A stretch of DNA of 64,000 nt from Chaenocephalus aceratus. Taxonomy: Eukaryota; Chordata; Actinopteri; Perciformes; Channichthyidae. A program made the translations under genes and the position numbers. The stretch lies in contig CM043791.1 of assembly GCA_023974075.1 (NCBI GenBank), forward strand, positions 6,143,912 to 6,207,911, given 5' to 3'. Every line of letters begins with the position of its first letter. Position 1 is the first letter of the stretch. This document shows positions 28,756 through 39,440 of this stretch, in pieces. Under the pieces are notes generated by a model, which ran no database searches, was not told where the DNA came from, and was given only the letters and a program-made list of their open reading frames with translations.

Positions 28756-30483
28756 CTATCGCTCGAAGTGGAGTCGAGAGAGATGAGTTTTCAGTCTGCG
28801 CCGGAAGGTGTGTAAGCTATCTGCTGTCCTGATGTCAATGGGGAGCTCATTCCACCATTTTGGAGCCAGGATAGCAAACCCACATGTTTTTGCTGATGGG
28901 AACTTGGGTCCCCCTCGCAGCGATGGTGCAGCGAGCCCTTTGGCTGATGCAGAGCGGAGTGCACGTGCTGGGGTGTACAGTTTAACCATGTCCTGGATGT
29001 AGGAAGGGCCAGATCCATTCGCAGCATGGTACGCAAGTACCATTGTCTTGAAGTGGATTCTAGCAGTTACCGGAAGCCAGTGGAGGGAGCGGAGGAGCGG
29101 AGTGGTGTGGGAACATGTAGGAAGGTTGAAGACCAGACGAGCCGCTGCATTCTGGATGAGCTGCAGAGGTCGGATGGCACATGCAGGTAGACCAGCCAGG
29201 AGGGAGTTGCAGTAGTCTAGGCGTGAGGTGACGAGAGCCTGGACCAGAACCTGCGTCGCTTTCTGGGTCAGCTGGGGACGCATCCTCCTGATGTAGTAAA
29301 GCGTGTATCTGCAGCAGCGGGTTGTAGCAGCGATGTTTGCAGTGAAGGACAGGTTGTTATCTAGGGTCACACCCAGATTCCTTGCAGTCTGAGTCGGGGA
29401 AACAATAGAGGTGCTGATGTTGATTGTTAGGTCAAGAGTGGGACAATCTTTTCTCGGAAGGAAAAGCAGTTCAGTCTTGTCAAAGTTGAGCTTGAGGTGG
29501 TGAGCAGACATCCACTGAGAGATGTCAGCTAGACAAGCAGAGATGCGTGCGACGACCTGGGTCTCTGAGCGGGGGAAGGACAGAATTAATTGGGTGTCGT
29601 CAGCGTAGCAGTGGTATGAAAAACCATGCGGGCTAATGACAGATCCGAGCGAGTTGGTGTAAAAGGAGAAGAGGAGGGGACCAAGAACAGAGCCCTGAGG
29701 GACCCCTGTAGTTAATTGACAAGGGTCGGACTCGGACCCTCTCCAAGTTACCCTGTAGGTACGGTCTTTGAGGTATGAGATGATGAGGGAAAGTGCAGAG
29801 CCTGAAACTCCAAGTTCTTGGAGAGTGCGAAGGAGGATCTGATGATTCACCGTGTCGAATGCAGCAGACAGGTCCAACAGGATGATGACAGAGGAGAGGG
29901 ATGCTGCTTTGGCAGTGTGCAGTTCCTCAGAGACAGCAAGGAGGGCAGTTTCTGTGGAGTGACCTGCCTTGAAACCGGACTGGTGCGGATCCAGAAGGTT
30001 GTTCTGATGGAGATAGCAGGAGAGTTGTCTAAAGACAGCGCGTTCAAGTGTTTTAGACAGGAACGGGAGGAGAGAGACAGGCCTGTAGTTTATAACAGAC
30101 GGGTTGAGAGTGGGTTTCTTCAGGAGAGGGTTTACTCTTGCCTCCTTGAGACTGTTTGGAAAGTGACCAGAAGTTAGAGAAGTGTTGATGAAATGGGTGA
30201 GAAACGGTAGAATATCAGGAGCGATAGTCTGAAGGAGGTTTGAAGGGATAGGGTCCAGAGGACAGGTGGTAGGGCGGGCAGAGGTAATGAGGGTAAGAAC
30301 CTCACTTGGAGAGAGAGGGGAAAAGGAGGTTAGTGTGCGGGTGGAAGGAGGGTCTGGTGACCCAGCGGTGAGTAGAGGTGAGTCAGAAAAAGAAGAGCCA
30401 ATATCATCAACCTTTTTTTCAAAGTGGTTAACAAAGTCGCTTGACAGAAGGGAGGAGGGGGAAGGGGCTTTGCGGGGGTCCAA
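28756..30483 (-). CDS. LINE ORF2 reverse-transcriptase region, open frame
   Basis: An uninterrupted 575-codon frame covering linker, reverse transcriptase and C-terminal region of an L2-like retrotransposon. Motifs in order: N-Y-R-P-V-S-L-L-P-F, S-G-F-K-A-G-H-S-T-E-T-A, L-L-D-L-S-A-A-F-D-T-V (catalytic Asp), G-V-P-Q-G-S-V-L-G-P, Y-A-D-D (catalytic pair), N-L-G-V-T-L-D, L-D-Y-C-N-S-L-L-A-G-L and a C-terminal W-W-N-E-L-P..F-R-R-R-L-K-T-H-L. The ATG at 30483 is internal to ORF2: an upstream minus frame (30728-30330) with A-E-R-K-R-W and L-S-S-F-S-A-S-I-S-Q-A-K is the preceding linker in another frame. The first half of the protein is broken, so this is a recent but dead copy. Confidence 0.9.
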   Translation of the reverse strand: MDPRKAPSPSSLLSSDFVNHFEKKVDDIGSSFSDSPLLTAGSPDPPSTRTLTSFSPLSPSEVLTLITSARPTTCPLDPIPSNLLQTIAPDILPFLTHFINTSLTSGHFPNSLKEARVNPLLKKPTLNPSVINYRPVSLLPFLSKTLERAVFRQLSCYLHQNNLLDPHQSGFKAGHSTETALLAVSEELHTAKAASLSSVIILLDLSAAFDTVNHQILLRTLQELGVSGSALSLIISYLKDRTYRVTWRGSESDPCQLTTGVPQGSVLGPLLFSFYTNSLGSVISPHGFSYHCYADDTQLILSFPRSETQVVARISACLADISQWMSAHHLKLNFDKTELLFLPRKDCPTLDLTINISTSIVSPTQTARNLGVTLDNNLSFTANIAATTRCCRYTLYYIRRMRPQLTQKATQVLVQALVTSRLDYCNSLLAGLPACAIRPLQLIQNAAARLVFNLPTCSHTTPLLRSLHWLPVTARIHFKTMVLAYHAANGSGPSYIQDMVKLYTPARALRSASAKGLAAPSLRGGPKFPSAKTCGFAILAPKWWNELPIDIRTADSLHTFRRRLKTHLSRLHFER

Positions 30484-30699
30484 GAGGGTGGAGAAGATGT
30501 TTTGGGATTGGAATAGGAAGATTGGATCTTATCTTGAAAGAAAGTGCTTTTTGCCTGAGAGATGGAAGCAGAGAAAGAGGAGAGGAGAGCCTGATAGGTT
30601 AGGAAGTCGTCATGGTGTTTGGATTTCCACCGTTTCCGCTCTGCTGCCCGAAGGACGGTTCTATTAGCGTGCAGTGCGTCATGTCTCATCTCTTTCGAC

Positions 30700-30935
30700 T
30701 CCACCTCGAGCGATAGAATTATTAACAAAGAACTGCTAACAGAGCACTTATATACTAATAAAGGACTGGCTATAGCCAGTTGAGTAGCACTTGAAATGCT
30801 TGGCTCTATGAAACCTGATGTATTTATATGATTCTGTTTTCTTCAAGGTTGTGTCTTCCTGGTCGAATGTACTTATTGTAAGTCGCTTTGGATAAAAGCG
30901 TCAGCTAAATGCAATGTAATGTAATGTCTATCTTC
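30700..30935 (+). repeat. Inverted copy of the LINE's own 3' tail
   Basis: The + strand sequence here, from CTCCACCTCGAGCGATAG to AATGTAATGTAATG, is the same 3' UTR that the minus-strand LINE carries at 28557-28760, in the opposite orientation. It interrupts the LINE between the endonuclease motif G-D-F-N and the linker, replacing the end of the endonuclease domain. Confidence 0.85.
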
Positions 30936-31500
30936 CCTGTCTGGAGGTTGAAGTCTCCGAGAAGTACAGCGGGAGGACCAGTTTCAGGGATGTGTGAGAG
31001 GAGATGATCTAATTCCTCCAAGAAGTCCCCAAGGCGCCAGGTGGACGGTAGAGAACAACAATGGTTCATTGTATAGGATGGGTTACTGTGACGGCATGGA
31101 ATTCAAAGGTGGAAGGAGTGAAGTTAGGTAGCTTGAAGAGGGAAAAGCTCCATTTGGGAGAGAGCAGGAGACCAGTGCCCCCTCCTCTGCCAGTGGCTCT
31201 GGGTGTATGGGAGAAGGAATATGCTGTGGAGAGAGCTGCTGGGGTGGATGTGTTGGATGGAGTAATCCAGGTCTCAGTGAGAGCAAGGAAATCCAGAGAC
31301 TGCAGGGAGGCGGAGCCAGAGATGAAGTCAGCCTTAGGAACAGCTGACTGGCAGTTCCACAGGCCGCCTGAAACTAGATGTTGGATGTCAGTGGAGCACG
31401 TGGGATAGACGAGAGCAGGCCGGTTATATCGATTACGAGATACACGGGGCCAGTGATAATTGCGAGAAGACACATGAACAGGAATGGAGAAAATACACAT
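30936..31500 (-). pseudogene. LINE endonuclease domain fragment, minus strand
   Basis: Encodes L-A-L-T-E-T-W-I (metal-binding Glu region), G-G-G-T-G-L-L-L-S, an in-frame stop near 31063, then V-L-Y-R-P-P-G and L-L-G-D-F-N-L of an AP-type endonuclease. The C-terminal S-D-H block is lost where the inverted tail (30700-30935) begins. It belongs to the LINE at 28557-33005. Confidence 0.8.
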
Positions 31501-31515
31501 GATTATAGCATGAGG

Positions 31516-32419
31516 TAGTGATGGCAGTTTGACACTGAAGCTTCGAACGGAGCTTCAACCCTGGACTTCCTATTCCATAGAAGCAGTGCTTCGAAGCTTG
31601 CTTCAAATCACGTGACATATGACGTCCGAAGCAGCAACTGCTTCAAGTCACGTGACATGTGACGTCCGAACCAGCAACTGCTTCATTTCTTGAATGAATC
31701 ACTTGACTGGTTCGCGGTCCATTCACGCGATTCAATGCACTGCCTCGTCTCGATTCTGACAGGTGACAGGTTGACAGTTTCAAATTTGAGCGCTTCAACA
31801 CTTTATAACCGCTCTAAACAATGCGCGGGTTGTTGTCGTAGTTTGTGTTGTTGCTGTTGAGTTGTTGTTGGTATTGCATTTGAATTGTAGTATCATTATA
31901 GAGCAAGCCAGGAAGAAAGATAGGTCGTTCTGGCTCGGGAAACACTTCGAAATGTGGAGAAGTTGTGAACAAAAAGACAATTATCAGTAATATAAAAACA
32001 GTTAAATATTTCAAGGAATATATATCCCTGTGGGTAGAGCCGGCGGCCAGGATGCGGCGATGTCCTCCGCGCAGCTGGTTCAAAGCCCGGAATAGATGTA
32101 TTTTAATCATTGCTTTTCAACTTTAATAACTGATAAAAGGCCCTCTCCTCCCAAACAAATGTCCAGCACTCTCTAGTCTCTTCTCAATAACCCAATACAC
32201 ACAATTATCAATCTTTAATTGCAAATAGAACATGATATTCAGTCTTAGTGTGTGTGTGTATCGAATATTTTTCAAGGCAAAGATACGTTAAATCCACTGC
32301 AGCCTTGCACTTCGCCAGGAGAGGTCGCTGTAACTGAAGCTTCGAGAAATGAACCTATTTCCGACACAATTGTCCAAGTGGTTCGATGCTTCATTCAAAG
32401 CTTCATTTTGCCATCACTA
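31516..32419. mobile_element. hAT-type element inside LINE 5' region
   Basis: The ends TAGTGATGGCA (31516) and TGCCATCACTA (ending 32419) are perfect inverted repeats. The flanks GCATGAGG (31508-31515) and GCGTGAGG (32420-32427) match at 7 of 8 positions. No transposase frame. It contains repeated GAAGCTTCGAA/GCTTCA words and a tRNA-like segment near 32028-32092. Confidence 0.85.
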
Positions 32420-33009
32420 GCGTGAGGGGCTAAACCACCAAATAAAATAAAACACCAGCGATACTTAGCTCAATCAAAGTAGGATTTGCCTCCCTCGTGA
32501 CTCCAGCAGGACTCTAATGTCTGACGCTCCAGGAAAGTGCTACCTAAAATGGACACCTGATTGCTGAGTTCTCACAGCTGTGGGGCCACGTCCCTTTAAT
32601 TAGTTAACTCTGCAGCTGGTGGCCCTCAAAAGGAAATCTAGACTGGCTCCCTCCTGAGTTGTTATTGTGTCTTTACAGTGGCTCAATGGTTTTACAATTA
32701 CATTAAACCCTAAGTTATAAAGTTATGAGTTTAACCCTTAATACAGTTACACCTACTCAATAAAGCTCTTAGTATTCTACACATGTTTAAATCAAAGTTA
32801 ACCCTAGCAGTCAGTTAGTTCAGTTTTAAGGTTTTCAGTCAAATTACCTGTCCCAAGTTTCTGCCTGACAGATACTGTAGCAGTTTTGAGATTTAAAATC
32901 ACAGTTTCAGATCAACTACAGAGCATGTATACAGAGTACACACACTGAAACAGAGAAGTCTAAAAACAGAATGTTACTCACACAATTCTAGAAGTCACCA
33001 GTTGTTATC

Positions 33010-33705
33010 CTGTTAAAATCGAGTTGCACACTATCTCCAGCAAACTCATTTCCACCACAGAATCACTCGAATGTCTTGGCACTCACATGAGCAATAACCT
33101 CAAATGGAAGACCAACACAGACCACATCTACACAAAAGCCAACCGAAGGCTATTCTTTCTGCGGCAGCTCAAGAAATACAGAGTGAGGAAACATCTCCTA
33201 ATCCAGTTCTACACAGCCATCATCCAAAGCATCCTCACATCATCCATCACCGTCTGGTACAGCAGTGCAGACAACCTCTCCCGGAATAAACTTCAACGTA
33301 TCGTCAATAAAGCATCAAAAATCACCGGCAGTCCCCTTCCATCACTCGAATCACTTCACCACCAACGAACCGTCACAAGGGCAAAGAAAATCATTTCTGA
33401 CCCCTCCCACCCAGGTCACCATGTCGTCCAACTTCTGCCCTCAGGGAGGCGCTACAGGTCACTGTCCGCCAAAACCGCTCGCTTCAAAAACAGCTTTTTC
33501 CCCTCTGCATTACGGACACTAAATGGACTCTAAATAACCCCAATGAACAATCACAATCCACCACACCTTGAACTTTATGTTATGATATGTCTTTGCCCTG
33601 TGCTGTGTGTTGCACTTTTTATTGTATGGAACAAGCTGTAATACTCTGCACTGAACACGCATTCCACCAGCCTGGCTGTGTGGTCATTAAAGATTCTAAT
33701 CTAAA
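33010..33705 (+). pseudogene. Rex1-like LINE, 3' piece of split element
   Basis: A 169-codon frame (33024-33533) with L-G-T-H-M-S-N-N-L-K-W, T-K-A-N-R-R-L-F-F-L-R-Q-L-K-K, F-Y-T-A-I-I-Q-S-I-L-T-S-S-I-T-V-W-Y and S-G-R-R-Y-R-S-L, the C-terminal half of a Rex1/Babar-type protein. It continues the frame cut at 28556. The 3' UTR ends near 33705 in short GATTCTAATCTAAAT-type sequence. Confidence 0.85.
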
Positions 33706-35120
33706 TATCTCTGGAGACCTTTGCACACCTCCCTAAACTCACATTCAGCAACAACTCGTCTTGTTCTGTTGTGTTTTATAATGTCAGTGTTAGGACCTCT
33801 CTCTCACACTTTGTGTCCTAAGAAGTCTTAGGTCACGAGATGGAAAAGAAGATCAGGTCAAAGAACTCCAACCCAACGGATGATCATTTTAAGAGTGCTA
33901 AGTCTCAATAAATGACAAGTGTTCAAACCTCTGCAGTCTTACACAGGCAGAGAGCAGTTACTTCAAAAACAAGGTAAAGGCTTTGTAGTTAATACCTGAT
34001 AACCCAGAGCCGGCTTCAGGTGATTCAATTGTACTTAAATGGTGCAAAATGTCCCCAAAACAATACTATCTTTCACTTGTTGCCACGAGAACAATCTGAA
34101 ACAGCTGACATAATCTGACTCCACATGAAGAAATTCCCAAGATGCACCACTGTATCTGCATTTTGCTGTGCAGCCTTGTGTTGCAGAATAACAATACATT
34201 ATCCTTTAACACTTAAATATGTTATTGCTTCTACATTGTCCCTTTGTTATAGCTATGACATGTGATTGTATACAGTCGAACGTGTTTATGTTAAATACAG
34301 TATTGCATCTGCAGATATTAGTCTAAGTGAGTAGTGTGGTGAAAAACGGTACATTTAGTAAAGAAAGACATGTGACCACCCTGTATTGTACAAAACACAA
34401 ATTCAGTATAATAATACATATACACCGTTACAGTAAAGCAGAGACGATGTAAAGAACGCAGTAAAGCTGTTTTACTGTGAAACATCTTAGTACTGCCAAT
34501 GAGTAACCACAAGCACAATACAGCCTCTAGCAGTGCACAGACCAGAGGTGCAGGTATCACTCAGACCCTTGTTTGGCTGCTCTGGTGATCCACGTGATGT
34601 CGGGAACATTTCAGACTCTACAATCATAGCCTTTTAAAAACGTCCCATAGCACAATGGGCTGCTGTCTGTGAAGCCATGTGTCTCCAGCCTGCCCCCCCA
34701 GGCATCTGAAGACAAACCTTGCATTTGGCATGACTCTTAGACAGTGCTAAGGTAAGTGTGATATGGAGAGAACGGGACGTGTGCAGACAGGCTCAGGCTC
34801 TGTTTGTTGTGGATGCTTAGTGACAGACAGACAGTCATATCTCACACAGTCTTAACTTCTCCTGCAGTGAGACGACCTGCGAGGACGCTGTCACTCAGCT
34901 GAAGTCTATGAACCTGCTGTTCTCCAGTTCATTTTTAAATGTACAATGATGCGTAGGGTTAATCATTTCATAAAGAGAGACAGGGTACATATCATTGGAT
35001 TTGTTTGTGTTATATTGAGACAACATATTTATGAAGCAACATTAGAATTTATTTGGAGTGTGTTTGAGTCCGCTTTACCAAAGTACTTGATGGAAATATC
35101 TGTCTTGTATCCACAAAGGG
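33706..35120. other. Intergenic, one exon-like segment
   Basis: No recognised gene or element. A segment at 34869-34949 follows a good acceptor (TTCTCCTGCAG) and stays open for 26 codons to a stop; it is listed as a finding because it has no identifiable family. Confidence 0.4.
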
Positions 35121-35137
35121 TGGTGTGTGTGTGTGTG

Positions 35138-35175
<38 letters not shown>

Positions 35176-35283
35176 TGTGGTGTGTGTGTGTGGTGTGTGT
35201 GGGTGTGTGTGTGTGTGTTGTGTGTGGTGTGTGTGTGTGTTGTGTGTGTGTGTGGGTGTGTGTGTGTGTGTTTTGTGTGTGTG
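35121..35283. repeat. Interrupted (GT)n microsatellite
   Basis: About 160 bp of GT dinucleotides with frequent GG and TT interruptions, suggesting an old or repeatedly sheared array. Open frames over it on both strands are artefacts. Confidence 0.97.
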
Positions 35284-35574
35284 CACACAGCAAATATTAT
35301 TAATATTCAGTTCATTTAGGACGGGTTACAGGGTTAACCCTCGGTTGTGCAGTCTGATGGCTACAGGCACAAAGGACTTAGTGCTGTGCTGAGGAGGGAT
35401 GAGTCAGTGTGGTCCAAACACACTTCAGAAACTTCTGAAATCTAGCAGGTGCGTTTCAAAGGAACATTAGCAGCTAAACTCGACATTAATGATTTTCTGA
35501 AGTTTTCCCATAGCTGAGGCTACCAGCCCTGAAGAGTGTTAACACCCAACATCTAGGCCTCACACCCTGGTGGC

Positions 35575-35661
35575 TCCTCTGTGATGACACCTAGCCAGGT
35601 CCCTCTCTCTGCTGACACCTAGCCAGGTCCCTCTCTCTGCTGACACCTAGCCAGGTCCCTG
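35575..35661. repeat. 28-bp minisatellite, left part
   Basis: Three units of a CTGACACCTAGCCAGGTCCCT-type repeat. The array continues with variant units at 39285-39440; the intervening 3.6 kb is two inserted elements. Confidence 0.9.
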
Positions 35662-36720
35662 GTTGCGTTCCGATAGTCCATTTAGCTTAGGAACCTTCCT
35701 AACGGAGTGAAATGACCCAGAAGTCCCTCAGTGGCAGCCATGATAAGTGCCGTTCCAATTCTCTAAATGATGAGAATGAAAGGAAAGGAGGTTTCAAACT
35801 TCCTTTTTAACCTCCTTTAGCTTAGGAACCACTGGACCTCCCTTACCGAAAGGAGAGGAGAAAAGGCTGCCCCACAATGCATTGCAGCCGCAGCATTTGC
35901 CGTCACTCAACAGTCGGCCGTTCACGGAAACAACCGATTATGACGAGAAATGATATCATGAAAGTTACGGTGCTTATTAAGCTTTTTAAAACGTATGTGG
36001 TAAGTTGCCAAAGTGCTTTGTTTTGAACGTTCATCAGTATTATAATCAAAAGAGAAATATGAACGTTAGTTTTTACTGAAATGATCAAATAAAGTCAACA
36101 TTTCAGTCTTTACTGAGCTGTGTGAAGTTTGTTCAACTTTTAAAAGATGTTTGAATGGTGATATACACAGTGATAGATGTTAAGGACTAACGTTATAATA
36201 AATACATTTGTATTGATTTTAAGATCTTTAGTTCATCAATCATACGTATTGGGATCATTGGTATTAATGTGGACCGGAGGGAGAGGGGGACGAGCAGAAG
36301 TTTCACTTTCCTTTTTTATTTCAATTCCAGCTTTGGTCCTGAAGAATATGTTTCTCTGTTGTCCACGTTCATAAAGCAAAGCAGCAGCATCAGAGCACGG
36401 TGCAGAGTCTCTAGAGGAGTTTACAGTAGTCCCTCGTTCTTATTAAACATCCATGTTGTAGTCCGCTGTATAGAAAACTGTGGTTTCCATAGTTCCCCCA
36501 CAGCAGCAGACGCACACAATGACGTCCGCTGGCGCATCATAAACACGTCGGATAGTGAAAGTGCATTCGGATTCTCTAAAGTACCGCAGTCTCTTCTCCT
36601 AAGTCCTTTTGAATTCTCCTATCCACTATCCCTTAACCCCGTGACGTTTCACTCAGAGGTCAAGGAATAGGAGATAGGGTTAGAATTTAGGAGCTGATTT
36701 TTGGATTATCGGAAGGCAAC
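35662..36720. mobile_element. TIR element inside the minisatellite
   Basis: The left end GTTGCGTTCCGATAGTCCA (35662) and the reverse complement of the right end (GTTGCCTTCCGATAATCCA, ending 36720) differ at two positions in 19. A candidate 5-bp duplication CCCTG flanks it: 35657-35661 on the left, and 39282-39286 on the right once the later hAT is removed. No transposase frame. An open frame at 36269-36670 is unlike any family I know. Confidence 0.7.
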
Positions 36721-36723
36721 CCC

Positions 36724-39276
36724 CAGGGGCGTCGCCTGGACCTGGAAACATTCGGGGCTTAGCCCAGAGTGGCGGTGCTACAGACAAATGTTCTACTGCA
36801 AGACTCCCCACACGCACATACACAATTGCGCCATCTGGTGTCACAAACGTGTGTCTGCATTAGCTTTGTTACGGCAATGCATTGTGGGAGATTCTCATAG
36901 CACGTGAGGATCTGTTGAGGGTAAGGTGCCTGTATTATCTCGGTGGACAAAATGTATGTTTTTATTTTATAAGGACAATAACGTACTGTTGTGTTTGTTT
37001 AGTTTAATGTTAATTGTTTAATGCTCACATTCACAGCAACATGTTTTTGCGTGATTGGTTTTATATGATTTATCAACGTGATCATCCTAATCTGAGCACC
37101 AGAACCCAGCTCACGTGTCCTTTTATGCTGTCCATTGAAATGCAGGAAAGTAATCACCAGCTCTGAGTGATCTGTTGCCGAGGGGACACTACACCGGAAT
37201 TACATAAGCAGAGAAAAAGTGCTATTTTGGGGGGAACTCACCTCCTTTGGGGTCCCCCAGAAGATTTTTTTAAATGATGAAGTTAAAAGCATCAATCTTG
37301 TGCACGTTGAGAGCAACATCAAGAGATATGGATACATCTCTCAACACCCATATGTCAACAAAAATCAAAGAATCCGAATCAGAAACAGGTTTATTATTTA
37401 AAAACACTTTATTTTCCAATTAAATTATAAACTATGTCAAATTATTAGAAGTTGTTAGTAATCAGATTAAACAGAAAACAGGGATGGAAGGAGGAAATAA
37501 TAATCCCTCCTCACTTGCTGCTTCCCTCATCTCTTGCTGTTTGCCGTTGAAATGATCTCTTTTGCTGGCCAAACATGCTGGATGGAAAGCAGTGATGTCT
37601 CACTTGCCTTGGCCCTGTATCTGCAGTCCCTAAATCAGTCATGTTACCCATTGACTCTTGTCTGTTCTGGTGTTCCTGTTCATTGTCGTTCTTGTCTGTT
37701 GTATCTCCTTCTTGTGTGTCCCTTTCTCCTGTTCTCCTTTCTCCATCCTCTACTCCGTTTGGCTCATCTGTGATGACTGTGTAGGTAAACACAAACAAGT
37801 ATGTAAGTCAATCAGTTTCCAGCTCTGTCAAATAAATGAATTTCAAGATACACACATGTGTCTTCATTAAAATGAGTTTCACCACACTGTCACAAAATGT
37901 AATACTAACCAATTGAAAATAGTTAAATGTACATCTCTTGTAGATATCACTGTTATAGTAGTTATCTGCCAATAGGACATAATCATTCCTACAAATGCAG
38001 TTTGAGTAATTCACTTAATATATTCACATCACACTTTAATATAGTCATTTTCACTTAATACTCTAATATAGTCATCTTTCTGCATTCAACACTAAGGAAA
38101 GCTGTACAATTTGACATGATAATGAGGGAAAAGGCCTCTGACAATGCAGATCATTTTTTGATCATATCAATTTTAAGATGGGGGTCAAGTCAAGGCTTAA
38201 TATTTGGGAGCATAGTGTCCCTTGCCCCCTTTCAGGCGCCCCACTGGATTAGCTTTGATTGAAGTATTTGTATAAAAAGCTTGTTGGCTGACTGTCCATC
38301 TCATAATGTTCAAATAGAAACTAGCTGTCAATAGGAAATATCAATCAGAAGAATTATAATTGAATGCAAAAATCTGTCAAAAAAAAAAGGTTGCACATTT
38401 AAATGGAGGTGTTGTTATGGCAACGTCAGTGGCCAGACAGCCACATTTACTGCTGCAAATACGTTCAAACATGCTGTCGACACGTAAAGCAGTGGCAACT
38501 ATGCCACCATTTCAGCTGACTCTTTCTCAGAAATACTGTCACATAACATCCAAGAATCATATTTCAGTGCTAGTTTGATGCTTAGCTAAGCTAACTATGA
38601 AACACTTTAACTGACAGGACTCCGGATCAACTGTGTACTGTAAGGTAGCTTCTAGCTTCATGTCGAACAGTAAGTCAACCTTTCCCAGAGAGATTTCTTT
38701 GAAATCACCAAGTAACGCTAAAAAATACAACATTTAGATTGTATGACAAAGTGTGTATATAATATATCTGGCTAGCTAAAGCTACTTGCTAACGGTTTAG
38801 CTTACCCCCGCGATTCAAAGTAACGTCAACGTAGCTATAATTTATGCTTTGCTTACATGTTCGCATAACTTGTAAGTTTACTGACAGGTACATACCTTGT
38901 TCACCTGGCTCAGGTGGTGGCTCTGGGGTTGTTGTTGAGCCACCACTTGAGAGTTGCCATCTTTTTTATTAAAAAAATGTCTTATGTCCATCTTCAGAAA
39001 CTCCGCGTCCGGGGCTGACGGTTTAAAGTGTAAACACTGTCACAGAGGAGAGGTACGTACCTGTCAGCCAATAAAACACGTTTATTTCCATGCAACTCTC
39101 TGATTGGTCTGGTGGTTGCCTCTGTTGCATTCACTGAACACGGGAAATTACAATTCTACCATCCTCTAGGTAAAGTACGGTTAATGTATTATATTATTGA
39201 GGGAGAATTTGTCCGGGGCTAAAGAAAAAACATCCGGGGCTAAAGCCCCGGATGCCTACCCCAGGCGACGCCCATG
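36724..39276. mobile_element. 2.55-kb hAT-type element
   Basis: The termini CAGGGGCGTCGCCTGG (36724) and CCAGGCGACGCCCATG (ending 39276) are inverted repeats with one mismatch, continuing inward with GGGGCTTAGCCC-like sequence. The perfect 8-bp duplication GCAACCCC (36716-36723 and 39277-39284) marks a hAT insertion. It contains a copy of the dispersed repeat (37236-37385) but no recognisable transposase. Confidence 0.85.
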
Positions 39277-39284
39277 GCAACCCC

Positions 39285-39440
39285 TGTCTCTGCTGACACC
39301 TATGGTCCCCCTCTCTGCTGACACCTATGGTCCCCCTCTCTGCTGACACCTATGGTCCCCCTCTCTGCTGACACCTATTGGCCCCCCTCTCTGCTGACAC
39401 CCAGCCAGGTCCCTGTCTTTGCTGACACCCAGCCAGGTAT
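39285..39440. repeat. 28-bp minisatellite, right part
   Basis: Five to six units of CTCTGCTGACACCTATGGTCCCC or the CCCAGCCAGGTCCCT variant, in register with the units at 35575-35661 when the inserted elements are removed. Confidence 0.9.

Larger units (their letters stand above)
28557..33005 (-). mobile_element. L2-like LINE, minus strand, nearly full length
   Basis: Read on the minus strand: 5' UTR-like sequence (33005 to about 31500, split by a hAT at 31516-32419), an endonuclease domain (31500-30936), an intrusion at 30700-30935, a linker, reverse transcriptase (30483-28759), and a 3' UTR ending at 28557 in ATGTAATGTAATG-type sequence after GTAAGTCGCTTTGGATAAAAG. It splits a Rex1-like element whose pieces lie on either side. 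Confidence 0.8.

Noticed and set aside
36269..36670. 133-codon open frame as a gene
   Set aside because: It lies within a TIR element, has no recognisable domain or splice context, and has low-complexity Ser/Phe-rich composition.
39285..39440. CRISPR-like array of direct repeats
   Set aside because: Units abut with no unique spacers, and the surroundings are vertebrate. It is a minisatellite.
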